Positions 1 to 9,342 of a stretch of DNA of 64,000 bases are shown one piece after another. The notes under the pieces are model-generated. The model was not told where the DNA came from. It made no database searches and worked only from the letters and a program-made list of their open reading frames with translations. A program made the position numbers and the translations under genes. Each line of letters starts with the position of its first letter. Position 1 is the stretch's first letter. The DNA is taken from the NCBI GenBank assembly GCA_003116975.1, contig BGKB01000002.1, positions 310,001 to 374,000 on the forward strand, in the 5' to 3' direction. The DNA comes from Aurantiochytrium sp. KH105. Lineage: Eukaryota; Sar; Bigyra; Thraustochytrida; Thraustochytriidae.

Positions 1-1814
1 CCGTTGAAGGCGTCAGCGGCAGCGGCAATGCCGTCCGCGGAGGCCTGGACGAGGTCCCCGTTTTTGTTGTACATGTGAATCTCCGTTAGGGAGTCCGGGT
101 AGCCATGGCTGACGGAGAGGTATCCAATCGAGTACTCGGTGTCCTCGAGGTGGTCCTGAATGCCGCCAGAGCCGGCATCGGACTCGCAGGTGCCGGTGAG
201 ATCACAGGGCCAGGTAGAGAGCTTGGAGCCAACAATATCCGCGATCCACTCGCTTTCGCACTGACTGTTCATGTAGGTGGTGAAGCCCGAGGTGCTGCTC
301 GAGCCCGAGGTGCGGTGGACAGCCTTGATGTCCTCATCGATGTCACGGATCCACTCGTTGTCCTCGTGCTCGTCGGCAAGTTCACTCCAAGTGGAGTAGC
401 CGCCGTTGTAGATCTTGGCGAGGCCACAGGCGGAAATGACGAGCTTGCGGTCCTCTACGCTGCGGAGCTCCGGGATGTTGACGTAAACGGAGATGGCGCC
501 AAAGGCAAAGGGGAACTGCGCAATGTTGTGGTGCTCAGTGATGGTCTCGTAGTCCTCGTTATCAAAGGGGATATCACCAGAGCCGAACTGCGTGTAGGGG
601 AGGTAGGCCGTGGAGGAGTCGCCGAGCATCTCGGCCTGACCGTCGCCACTGCCAATGGCACGGTAAGACATCTTGATGGGGATGCGGGTGCCCGAGTGGA
701 AGAGGTCAAAGACGTGCCAGAAAAAAGAGGACGGGTTCGTCGTACCACTGCCGTGAAGGGTAATGGTGGACGAGGAGTAGAGATCCGAGACCTCGGTAAA
801 GGCAATGATGGTACCAAGGAGCGTGACTTCGGCATCAGCGTTACTCTCGACATCCTTTTGGTCGCCGACCACGTGAGCGCCACCGAAGAGATAGACGGTG
901 TCACCAATGGTGGCGGCGGGGAAGCGGAAGCGCTGCTCGTCGAGCTCACCGGCGTGACGCCACTCGTCCTGGTGCAGGACCTCGATCGTCTCGAGCTCGG
1001 CGCCCGTGGTCTGGCCGCCAAAGACGTAGAGGCGGTCGTTGAGGACAGCGGCAGCCTTGTCACCGCGAGGCTTGGTGAGCGAGGCGCTCTCGAGGGTCCA
1101 CGTGTTCTCGTTGGGGTCAAAGCGCTCCAGACTGGCAATGTGCTCGTACGATGCGCCGTAGCCGCCAATGACGTACGCCTCGCCGTCAAAGACGACGGAG
1201 CCAGCATCGGCGCGGGCCTCGTTGAGTTCGGCGCCGGTCACGTTGATGGCAGTCTCGGTGATGGCGATGGTGCTGCTGACCGGAGTCCAGTCAGCGCCCC
1301 AGCCGCCGGTGTAGTAGACGGTGTCGCCGAGACCGAAGGCGGTGCCGTCGGCGATGCCGGAGTCAAGCTGGAGGGCCGAGGGGGACTCCCAGGTGTTGGT
1401 CGAAGGATCGTAGATGTCGACCTCGACGGGGTAGTCGCTGTTGTCCGTCGATACGCCGCCGACGACGACGACCTTGCCGTTGGACAGGGCAGCGGCGCCA
1501 TGGCGGAAGCGCGGGCGGGGTGCGTCCGCCACCTCAACGAGGATCTCATCCGAGGTGAGCGCGTTGGGGTCAAATAGGTAGGCCTTGGCGGAAACGTCGG
1601 TGCATTCGCCGTCGACCTTGACCTGCGCAAAGCAGCCTCCGAAGAGGAAGACCTTGGTGCCGTCCTCGACGAGGGTGGCGGTGAAGTCAGACATTTCTTG
1701 GGGAAGCGTCGTGCTCAGGGACTCTACGGTGTGCTGCATGGGCTCCACGAAAGCCGCCGCGGCGACCTGTGCGAGCGCGCCGGCCGCGACGGCCAGGACT
1801 GCGCCCTTGGTCAT
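1..1814 (-). CDS. Secreted Kelch-repeat protein fused to PstS-like phosphate-binding domain (3' end cut by window)
   Basis: The minus-strand frame opens at ATG 1814 and stays open to the window edge, giving 604 residues without a stop, so the C-terminus is missing. Residues 1-21 form a signal peptide (Ala-rich hydrophobic core). Six Kelch-type strands ending in Gly-Gly doublets lie near residues 57, 117, 168, 217, 265 and 309, as expected for one beta-propeller. From about residue 349 the sequence changes to the PstS family of phosphate-binding periplasmic proteins: an HGSGTT segment near 352, AIGSGDG near 386, QFPFAFGAISVYVN near 435, and RTSGSSSTSGFT near 502, matching the canonical R-x-DGSGTT loop. 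The Asp of that loop is not conserved. The product is probably secreted or cell-surface, binding phosphate or another oxyanion. Both domains are seen in the sequence; the ligand is inferred. The leader carries CAAGA repeats just before the ATG. Confidence 0.82.
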   Translation of the reverse strand, partial: MTKGAVLAVAAGALAQVAAAAFVEPMQHTVESLSTTLPQEMSDFTATLVEDGTKVFLFGGCFAQVKVDGECTDVSAKAYLFDPNALTSDEILVEVADAPRPRFRHGAAALSNGKVVVVGGVSTDNSDYPVEVDIYDPSTNTWESPSALQLDSGIADGTAFGLGDTVYYTGGWGADWTPVSSTIAITETAINVTGAELNEARADAGSVVFDGEAYVIGGYGASYEHIASLERFDPNENTWTLESASLTKPRGDKAAAVLNDRLYVFGGQTTGAELETIEVLHQDEWRHAGELDEQRFRFPAATIGDTVYLFGGAHVVGDQKDVESNADAEVTLLGTIIAFTEVSDLYSSSTITLHGSGTTNPSSFFWHVFDLFHSGTRIPIKMSYRAIGSGDGQAEMLGDSSTAYLPYTQFGSGDIPFDNEDYETITEHHNIAQFPFAFGAISVYVNIPELRSVEDRKLVISACGLAKIYNGGYSTWSELADEHEDNEWIRDIDEDIKAVHRTSGSSSTSGFTTYMNSQCESEWIADIVGSKLSTWPCDLTGTCESDAGSGGIQDHLEDTEYSIGYLSVSHGYPDSLTEIHMYNKNGDLVQASADGIAAAADAFN

Positions 1815-2276
1815 TATCTTGTCTTGTCTTGCCTTTCCTTACAAGGCAACGATCGACGGAAAGAAAGAAAGAAGGAAAGAAAGAAGCCAAATTCGCCTCC
1901 CGCTTCACCCGCGCTTGCGGCGCTTGCTGCTCGCCCCGGAGCTCGAGGCCGCCGGCGAGCGCTTGCCGTCGCCTTTCCCCGCCGCGCCCACGACCGCGAG
2001 CTTGTGCTGCTGCGCCACCACGCGCTGCCACAACAGCCACAGCGAGAGCGCGCCCGCAATCTTGCTCGCCCTCCGCGCGTTCCTGTCGAGGCCCGCGGGG
2101 ATCCAGAGAAAGCGGTCTGCCGTGGCTGTTGCTGCTCTCACTGCCACGCCATCAAGCAATCTATCTTCTATCGATCTCTATCTGTCTAGCCATCGATCGA
2201 TCCACGAAGGAATCACTGTCAATCAATGGAACGAATGACTGGTCGAACGGGAGTTGGGTAGTGCAGCGCACGGCCG

Positions 2277-2330
2277 AAAGAAAGAAAGAAAGAAAGATGG
2301 AAAGAAAGATGGAAAGAAAGATGGAAACAA
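2277..2330. repeat. GAAA tetranucleotide tract with GATG variants
   Basis: A purine-only run on the plus strand built from GAAA units, interrupted by three GATGGAAA variants. Related GAAA/CTTT tracts occur at 1857-1890 and 8948-8991. Long homopurine tracts can adopt triplex DNA; that consequence is general knowledge, not shown here. Confidence 0.85.
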
Positions 2331-5080
2331 GGCAACCCTCGACGGACTCGCCGCGGCCGCGTGCCGCCCTGCCTGGGACTTCGATCAGGAATCTCGGCGA
2401 CTGCAACCTCGCGTGCTGTGGCCGTCGGCCGAGGCTCGCCCCGCCACGCGGCAGAAGCGACCGAGCTTGCAACGCGGGGTTGGTTGGGTTTCTTTCGTGG
2501 CCAGCGTCGCGTCGCGAATCCTGCTTTCGGAGGGCGGCAGAGAGAAAGGAAATCTTTCCTTCCTTCGATCGCATTCATCTCGATCTTGTTTACCCGCAGC
2601 GGTTGGCGTGAGTTAGCAAGGGATGTGGGGAAGGGTAGAGGAGAGCTAGCTAGGGTGAGGGGAAGCAAAGAGGGTGTCTCCCCTGAAAAAGGCGCCGACG
2701 CGCTGGCTTCGTGATGCGCGTGCCCACCGGGACAGAGCCTGCACTGTGGCGCGATATCTCTCAATTCTCTCCACTGGTCTTAAGTCAGCCACATCTCCCA
2801 CTCTTTTCATTCCTCTGTGGAAAGACGCTAGGCTGACAAAGCATGTCTCCACTGTCAGATGCGGGGCAGCTCAGAGGGTGCGGTCTTTAAGGCCATTGCT
2901 CCCTTACAAATCACCCGTTTCCTCCTCCGCGCTCATATTTCTCGCCGCCATAATTTAAGGCGGCTCCGCGCTGGGACGCCCCGCAGCTCGGCATGTTGCG
3001 TTCTCCCTCTCCCCCCCTCACCCCTTCTGCTTCCAGCCCGACCGGCAAATCAACTTTCCCCCCTCTTCCACCCCCGTGCCATGCTTGCCGGGAGAGAAAG
3101 AAGAAAGAAATGCAATCGATCAATCAATGGTCGATCGCTCGATCTCGCCCTCTCTCCAAACAGACCCGCGCGCGACTGCGCTTTCCGCCCCACCCTGCCG
3201 CGCCCCTCCGGTGCTGGTGGCCCCCGTTGGGACGCGCACTCGGCGCACCAGGCTCCGGGCCGGGCCGCTTGGCGCGCGATTCAGAGCGGCACGAGGTGCT
3301 GCTGCGTTCAATTCGGGTCCCTCGAAGATCGCTCGACTTCCTTTCTTTCTTTCATTCTTTCTTCTTTGCTTTTTTTTCTTTTCTCGATTTCTTTCTCTGA
3401 CGTCTGTCTTGTCTTGTCTTGCCTTGTCTTGTCTTGGTCGCGCGCAAGTTTCAAGTCGAGCGAGGATCTTCCCCGCCGCGGCATCTGAAGGCCACACTGG
3501 CGCGGACCGCCGCGTTTCTTGGCCGGACGCGCGTCTGCGTCTGCGTCTGCGTCTGCGTACCGCGACCATCCGTTGCTCGGGCCCGCGCGGCTGCGGCGCC
3601 TCGAGCGCTCGCCGCGAGGGCACGTCATCCACCCATCCATCCGTGCCATTCACGCGCCGGCCCCACAGCCTCCATTCTGGCCTTGCGCGGCCTATTCTCC
3701 ACTTGCGCGGACCGCTTTGTTCCACTTCTGCACGCCGGACTTCTTCCGCTCCTCTTCCTTTCTGGGCGCCGCCTCTTCCTTTTCCGCGCTTCCTCTTCCT
3801 TTTTTCAAACGTCTCCTCCTTCGCGCTCCTCCCCTCGCCGCCGCCGCCTTCACGCGGCGCTCTCGTCTCGTCTCGTCTTGTCTCGTCTCGTCTCGACTCG
3901 AGTCGCCCAGCTTCATCGCGCGCGGCGACGGGAAAGAAAGGTCTTCCTCGATCTGCTGCTGCGTCGCTTGCAAGGTTTTTCTTTGTCATGGTCGGTTGGT
4001 CCTGCAGCTGCTTTCGAGTGCGCGCGTTCAAGCTCAAGCTGGAGCAGCGGTTTCTGCCCCCTGCTCGCCGAATCCGCCTCGTGCCCGCGAGCTGCGCTGC
4101 TCGTGCTTGCGCTCGCGCTCGAGCTCGAGCTCGTGCTCGCTCCAAGACCGGTCTCGCGCCGACTTGCGCTTTCGCATGCCGCGCTCGCAGCCGCTCCGCG
4201 CGCGCGTGTCTTGTGCATGGCATGCCGACCGTTGGCTGGTCAGTGGCCAGGGCTGGCTGGCTGGCAGGCAGGCTGGACCGGGACGGTCGACATGTGAAAT
4301 CCAGGCTGTTCAGGAGCCGCTCGGGGCCGGGACGTGCGCGCGTGCGTGCGTGCGTGCGTGCGTCTGCGTGTCGCAGGCGACGATGTCGGTCCTGACGAAG
4401 GAATGAAGGAGGGATGAGATCAAGCCAAGTGCAAAGGGAGGGATACAATGATCGTCAGCAGCATCGCCATGGATGAAGCGGAAAAGAGGTTGGTTGTAGA
4501 AAAGAAGCAAAGATGAAGGATTGCATCCTCACTTGTTTGCAAACGCTGTGCTGCTCGACGCAGTCGGTTCAAAGAGGTGATCAGGGAAGATTGTGTTCGA
4601 TCCACCGAAATGGTCCTCTGAGCGTTGATCGACTGTATGCTTCAAGATCTCATCAAGATCTCAACGAGAAGTTTAGCTGTGTTCTAGTCTCACAACACTA
4701 TACAAAGGTGTTCATGAAATCGCTTGTTGTGCTGCAGCAAGCCTGTCTGTCATATATATGACATTACTAGACGTACTGCACACACTGACGGAAGCGGTGG
4801 TCACGGTCCTCTCTCCACTGGGATTTTCACAAGAATATACAATGTAGCAAAATCTCGCCAACGTCCCAGGTTTCTCTCATCTTTCGACCATTGGCATCCA
4901 CAAGGGCGACTGATCATAACTACATAGCCATCCTAATTTGGTAGAATTGGCAACGCAAACATCAAGAAGCCTGTCTCAAGGTGCCATGCCTTGCCATGGT
5001 CATTTTTATTTTATAAATGGATAAAAACGTTTTTTACAGCCGCCAGCAGCAGCAACTCATCGTACGACAATCTTGCTTCT

Positions 5081-5082
<2 letters not shown>

Positions 5083-5129
<47 letters not shown>
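5083..5129. repeat. (TGCG)n microsatellite in the kdsA leader
   Basis: Nearly twelve perfect TGCG units end 18 bases before the kdsA start codon. The tract alternates purine and pyrimidine throughout, so it is a potential Z-DNA former. It would read in frame as a Val-Arg-Ala-Cys repeat if translation began upstream, but no ATG precedes it. Confidence 0.9.
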
Positions 5130-5147
5130 AGTGAGTCCGCGTCAAAG

Positions 5148-6008
5148 ATGCCGCCAACGCCGCTCCCATGGACCTGCGTAGCCCGCGGCGTCGGCACAGG
5201 GCGATTCGCTTTGGTGGCCGGCCTCAACGTTCTCGAGGATGATGTCAAGCTCGTGAGGGAGACGGCCAGCGCCGTCGCTGAAGCCGCGCGAGAGGCGGGC
5301 CTCGGTCAGGTCGTCTTCAAGGCCTCGTGGGACAAGGCCAACCGCACGAGCGCCTCGAGCTTTCGCGGACCTGGCCTTCAACGTGGTCTCGAGCTCCTCG
5401 CCGAAGCCAAAGACGCCTCCGGCCTCCCCGTCGTCACTGACGTTCACGAGACATCCCACGTGGACGCCGTAGCCGAGGTAGCCGATGTTTTGCAAATTCC
5501 ATCCTTTTTGTGCCGTCAAACAGATCTCCTCTCCGCAGCGGCGCGCACGGGTCGAGGCGTGCACATAAAGCGCGGCCAAATGGTCGGCCCAGGCGTCATG
5601 GGTCACGCCGTGGAAAAGTGCCGCCTCGCAGGCAATGATCAGGTCGCCGTGTGCGAGCGCGGGATCATGCTCGGTCTCGACCAGCTCGCCTTCGATCCTC
5701 GCCAGGTGATTTACCTGCAGCGAGCCTGTGGACCTGAGGTACCCATTCTTGTTGATGCAACGCACGCGTGTCAAGCGCCACCTTCGGGAAGTGCAGGAAA
5801 AAGTGGCGGCGATCGCTCGCTTGTTGCCATCACTGCACGCGCGGCCATTGCCGCTGGCGCGGATGGAGTCTTTCTCGAGGTCCACCCGGGAAACGCGCCC
5901 TGCGATCCAGCTGTGCAGCTTCATCCGCGCGAGCTCTTGCCACTGTTGCAAACGCTCAACGCCATTGCTGCGGCCGTAGACTCTTCCTCTTCCCCTGCGG
6001 CGCCTTGA
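5148..6008 (+). CDS. kdsA: 3-deoxy-8-phosphooctulonate (KDO-8-P) synthase
   Basis: The 286-residue product matches KDO-8-phosphate synthase, which condenses phosphoenolpyruvate with arabinose 5-phosphate. Family motifs run in order: AGLNVLE (24-30), VFKASWDKANRTS, SFRGPGL, VTDVHE, PSFLCRQTDLL, HIKRGQ, CERG, DATHACQ and FLEVHPG, and the length equals that of the bacterial and plant enzymes. Asn27 sits where metal-dependent enzymes have Cys, so this should be the metal-independent Asn type (family knowledge). I chose ATG 5148 (context CAAAGATGC) because the longer frame begins at a non-ATG codon and only adds a translated GCGT repeat. No targeting peptide is visible, so it is probably cytosolic. 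KDO is a sugar of bacterial LPS and plant rhamnogalacturonan II; its role here is unknown. The gene converges with the next one, 55 bases away. Confidence 0.93.
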   Translation: MPPTPLPWTCVARGVGTGRFALVAGLNVLEDDVKLVRETASAVAEAAREAGLGQVVFKASWDKANRTSASSFRGPGLQRGLELLAEAKDASGLPVVTDVHETSHVDAVAEVADVLQIPSFLCRQTDLLSAAARTGRGVHIKRGQMVGPGVMGHAVEKCRLAGNDQVAVCERGIMLGLDQLAFDPRQVIYLQRACGPEVPILVDATHACQAPPSGSAGKSGGDRSLVAITARAAIAAGADGVFLEVHPGNAPCDPAVQLHPRELLPLLQTLNAIAAAVDSSSSPAAP

Positions 6009-6063
6009 GCTTTTTCCTTTTGTTCTCTTAGAAGAGAAAGGACTCTCAATGGCATGCACTCAC

Positions 6064-7065
6064 TCACGCCTCGCGATAGACTGCCACGAGCTCGCGAATC
6101 CGATTCCGCGGAAGTGCACGCGTAACGAGACGTATCTGCAAAAAGCAGGCGACACGGGCTACGTTAAAGGTATTGTGCATGGCCTCGCCAAGGTGGCGAA
6201 AATGTCGAGGCGGGACCCGTGCCGCCTCGAGATCCTTGCGGAGAGCCTCGCGTTGCGTCTCGTCGAGTGTCACGGCCGCAGGCGCTGCCCCGAGAACGTT
6301 TTCCTCGCCATCCTCGTAGATGGAGAACCCGGTGCCGACGACGCGTAGTCCATGCATTGGCAGCTCGAGGATTGCTCGTGTTCGCAGCACGACGCGGCCA
6401 TCATCATCAAGACGCAAGAGGGCCACGGGTCGTGGCTCTGCCGTGAGTTTGTAGCGTCCAATCATCTTGTCCAACACAACGCAACACTTGCCGACTGGCA
6501 TGGGCACGCGCGGGTTCGCACGATCTTCAGGCCGAGATTCGCGCACAGAGAACTCTCGTTGTCCGCGATGGTGGGTGTGGAGTTTGCGCGCCGCCTCCGC
6601 ATCGGACGCAAAGTAAAACCGCACGAGCGCCACGTTTTCGTGGACCACTCTGACACTGTACACCAGTCCAAACGATGAAAAGTAGTTCATAAGCCACGAC
6701 TGCACGTCGTCTTCCTCGAGCCGCCTGTTCGTGTCCTCCTCCTCCGCGTCATCCCCCGCGTCCTTGTCGTCGTCGTCGTCGTCGTCGTCTGCATCCTTTT
6801 CGACCTTGACCATGGGCTTGGGCCTCGATCGGGCGCCCGGCAACGGGCTCACAACGACCGTATGCGTAAGATCAGGAGTCCAAAAGTCCACCACTTCGTG
6901 CCGGGCGACGCACAGCTGCTGCGGCTCGCGCTCGCCGCCCTCCGGCTGTCTGCACTCCATCGCGCTCGCGTCTCTGCGCTCCTGCCTCTCCTGTTGCAAA
7001 TTTGAGCCATGGAACCGACCAACAATGCGTTGCGCTGCGATGCGTTGCGCTCGTTTTTTTCCCAT
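6064..7065 (-). CDS. RRM protein resembling RAD52 motif-containing protein 1 (RDM1)
   Basis: A 333-residue protein. After a charged N-terminus and a poly-Asp/Glu stretch (about 92-110, encoded by a GTC repeat) comes an RNA-recognition motif whose start, YFSSFGLVYSVRV, closely follows animal RDM1, then ALVRFYFASDAEAARK in the RNP1 position. The region behind it, beginning GKCCVVLDKMIGRYKL, falls where RDM1 has its RAD52-like motif, but similarity there is weak. RDM1 binds nucleic acid and is linked to DNA repair in vertebrates; a function here is inferred only from that likeness. The start is ATG 7065; the codon before it is GTG. It could instead be an unrelated single-RRM protein. Confidence 0.55.
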   Translation of the reverse strand: MGKKRAQRIAAQRIVGRFHGSNLQQERQERRDASAMECRQPEGGEREPQQLCVARHEVVDFWTPDLTHTVVVSPLPGARSRPKPMVKVEKDADDDDDDDDKDAGDDAEEEDTNRRLEEDDVQSWLMNYFSSFGLVYSVRVVHENVALVRFYFASDAEAARKLHTHHRGQREFSVRESRPEDRANPRVPMPVGKCCVVLDKMIGRYKLTAEPRPVALLRLDDDGRVVLRTRAILELPMHGLRVVGTGFSIYEDGEENVLGAAPAAVTLDETQREALRKDLEAARVPPRHFRHLGEAMHNTFNVARVACFLQIRLVTRALPRNRIRELVAVYREA

Positions 7066-7496
7066 CACCTTTCCGTGTTATTAGAGGGCAAGGCTGCAAC
7101 GATAGCACCGAGGTGCCGGCCGTTTGTAGCTGCAGCTGTGTCATATGAGGCTTAGAGCAAGATTTGAGGCGACGGGCGAACGTAGACAGACAGACGAAAC
7201 TTTCATTTTTGCATTCGAACAGGCATCACAGTCAGTTCATTCATGCGTGGTCTGAGTTGACAGCTGGAAGCCATCAAGCAGAATTTGAAGCCATGAATTG
7301 TAATAATGGCCAAGGCAAACGTCGGTCGCTTTTGTCATTTCGCACGCAAAGTTCGTTCACAACGTCAAGATTATTCCCTTCACACTTCAATCAATCAAGC
7401 AAGCACTTGGTCATTCGTTCGTTGAAGGACCCGACTCACATCGGGTCGATAAAATAGTTTACTACTAAGCTTCAGCTACTCTTGTTTGCTTTCTTC
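7066..7496. other. Intergenic, no feature seen
   Basis: A 431-base spacer with moderate GC between the 5' end of the RRM gene and the 3' end of the next minus-strand gene. It contains short CAATCAAT and TTCATTCA runs but no repeat array, RNA gene or credible frame. Confidence 0.5.
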
Positions 7497-8111
7497 TTAC
7501 TGGAGAGTAGCGGCGGCCTCCTTGGCGGCGTGCTCCTTGTCAAGAGGATCGTTGAGGTAGTTGCCCTCCTTGCCGTCGGCGCCGTCGGCCATGGCCTTCT
7601 TGGCGGCATCAACCTTTTCGCTGTCAGGGGCGCCCGAGGGCACCGAGGGCTTGACGCCCTGCATGAGCGTGGCCTTGTCGCCAGCGACAGCGCGCTTGCG
7701 CTCCTTCTCCTGCTGTGCCTCCTCGAGCTCCTTGATCTGCGAGTCGAGAGCCTGGGGCTCGCCCTTGAAGGTGTCCTTCTCCTGCACATTCTCGGGCTTG
7801 ACGGTCTCGGGGAAGGCGCGCGCCGTGTCGTCGGCGGGGAGGGTCTCGAGGATCTTCTTCTTGTCGCCCACGGGCGCGTTGCGGTCGGCGGCACTCTGCG
7901 CAAGGGATCCCTCCTCGCGCTTGCTGCCCTCGTTCTCGAGCGCCTGCGTCTCCACAAAGTCCGTGGTGCCGGCAAGCTGGTCCTCGGCCAGCTGTGCGGC
8001 GCCGGCCTTGCTGTTCTTCATGTGGCCCGTCTGCGACGCCACGATGTCCTTCTGCGCGGCCATCTCGTCCGCCTTGGCGCCAAGCTGCGCGTTCTCCTCG
8101 GCGTAGCCCAT
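7497..8111 (-). CDS. Small hydrophilic, probably disordered protein of unknown function
   Basis: A 204-residue frame from ATG 8111 (MGYAEENAQLG) to TAA at 7497. The product is rich in Ala, Glu, Lys, Asp and Gln, with no Trp or Cys, no hydrophobic segment and no signal peptide. A segment near 127-147 (IKELEEAQQEKERKRA) should form a charged helix. The composition suggests an intrinsically disordered protein, perhaps of LEA or stress-protectant type, but no family motif supports this. The frame extends upstream without an ATG, so 8111 is the natural start. Strong GC-ending codon bias over the whole frame argues that it is coding. Confidence 0.6.
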   Translation of the reverse strand: MGYAEENAQLGAKADEMAAQKDIVASQTGHMKNSKAGAAQLAEDQLAGTTDFVETQALENEGSKREEGSLAQSAADRNAPVGDKKKILETLPADDTARAFPETVKPENVQEKDTFKGEPQALDSQIKELEEAQQEKERKRAVAGDKATLMQGVKPSVPSGAPDSEKVDAAKKAMADGADGKEGNYLNDPLDKEHAAKEAAATLQ

Positions 8112-9342
8112 AATGTCTTCTTCCTCTTCTTCTTCTCTATCTACGACGGCGGCGGCGACGTGCTTGCTGTTGCTAGCTCGCTTGCTCTTGGCTTGTTTTC
8201 GAGTTCTGGATTGCGATTCTGGTTTGCTGCTCCAGGCTGCCCTGCCGGCGAGACCGGTGCGGGCCGTGCCGCCGCCCCTCGCAGCTAGCAGGCTGAGGCC
8301 CACGGGCCGCAATTGGAACCGTGCCCGCGACTCTCAGCCTAGCCCCGGCAGCGCAGCTCCTCCCGAAGCGAAGCGTCCGGAATCCTGCCCTCTCCAGCAT
8401 GTGTCTGCGTGCGTGCGTGCGTGCGTGGGAGCGTGCGCGCGTGCGTGGAGCGTGCGTATGCGTGCCTCAAAAATTGCACGAATGCCCCTGCTGCTGCAGC
8501 TGCAGCTGCTGCTCCTCGTGGTCCTCATTCGCCTCGCGGTGAGATGATGGATGAGCCTGCTGCTTGCAGCATCCTTGCGCATTCCCGCCCTCACGTGTCG
8601 ACGGGCCTCGCCTCCTCTGCCTCCGTCTCTGCTTTCCCGCCCTCGCGCCCCGTCGCCCGCGACCGCGAGGCGCTGCCCGCCCGAGCGTTGTCGCGCACCG
8701 CCTCGGCAAACCTCGTCATGTGCGCCATGTCTCGATCATTCCCGCGCTCGGGGACCATCCCATCCCGGCCCAGACGAGATGAGCAACGACGCCCACGCCA
8801 GCTAGCAGACGCCTTCCGCCTTCCGCCGCCGACGCTGCGCAGAGCGCTCGCTCGCTCGCCCGCGCACGGCTCCGCCTCGAAGCTCTGCGCGTTTGTTCTG
8901 CAGCGGCTGCTGCTGCTGCTTTTGCGAGGCGTCCATCGAGATGGGACGCTTTCTTTCTTTCCTTCTTTCTTTCTTTCCTTCTTTCTCCCCGTACAGCCCC
9001 CGCGCGCGCGTTCTCGCGTGAGCCTCGCCGGCGAGGCGAAGCGCGCTCCTGCCTGCCTGCCTGCCGAGGCCGGCCGCGGCGCGACGCAGCTCAGATGTGC
9101 GGAGGCCGGGGGCGCGGAGTCTCGCGAGCCTCGCGCTGCAAGGGCGAGCTGCAGCTGGTGCGGCTGGCGCGTCCCAAGTATCTATCATTCGCGACGAGGA
9201 GAAGCGAGGGGTCCCCGGGGACAAGAGCGGGGACACCAGTGTGTACTTTGGGTTTAGCAGCAGCAGCTTGCAGTGGCAGCTGCCATGGCTGGTGATGGAT
9301 GATACGCGACAGCGAGCTCGATGTGCTGTCCGCAGCCGCCCG
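8112..9342. other. Intergenic, repeat-bearing, no supported gene
   Basis: Contains a GAA/CTT-rich leader next to the gene at 8111, a TGCG tract (8406-8427) and a CTTT/TTCC tract (8948-8991). Frames up to 282 codons here are Arg/Ala/Pro-rich without motifs. Confidence 0.5.
8948..8991. repeat. CTTT/CCTT polypyrimidine tract
   Basis: About 44 bases of TTTC and TTCC units on the plus strand, a close relative of the GAAA tract at 2277-2330 on the opposite strand. Confidence 0.85.

Larger units (their letters stand above)
1815..5147. other. Intergenic region, microsatellite-rich, no supported gene
   Basis: This 3.3 kb separates the Kelch gene from kdsA; the two are divergent. It holds GAAA/CTTT tracts (1857-1890, 2277-2330, 3340-3400), a TCTCG pentamer run (3858-3904), CTTGT pentamers (3408-3437), CTGCGT hexamers near 3533-3558 and GTGC tetramers (4336-4364). 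Frames over 400 codons exist on both strands at 3.1-4.4 kb, but they consist of Arg/Ser/Ala/Pro-rich translations of simple repeats. I see no domain, signal peptide or RNA gene. Confidence 0.6.

Noticed and set aside
105-1577. Plus-strand frame of 490 codons
   Set aside because: It is antisense to the Kelch-PstS gene, whose minus-strand translation has clear domains. High GC at third positions keeps the opposite strand open.
3076-4448. Overlapping frames of about 440 codons on both strands
   Set aside because: Translations are Arg/Ser/Ala/Pro-rich and follow microsatellites; no motif, and both strands are equally open.
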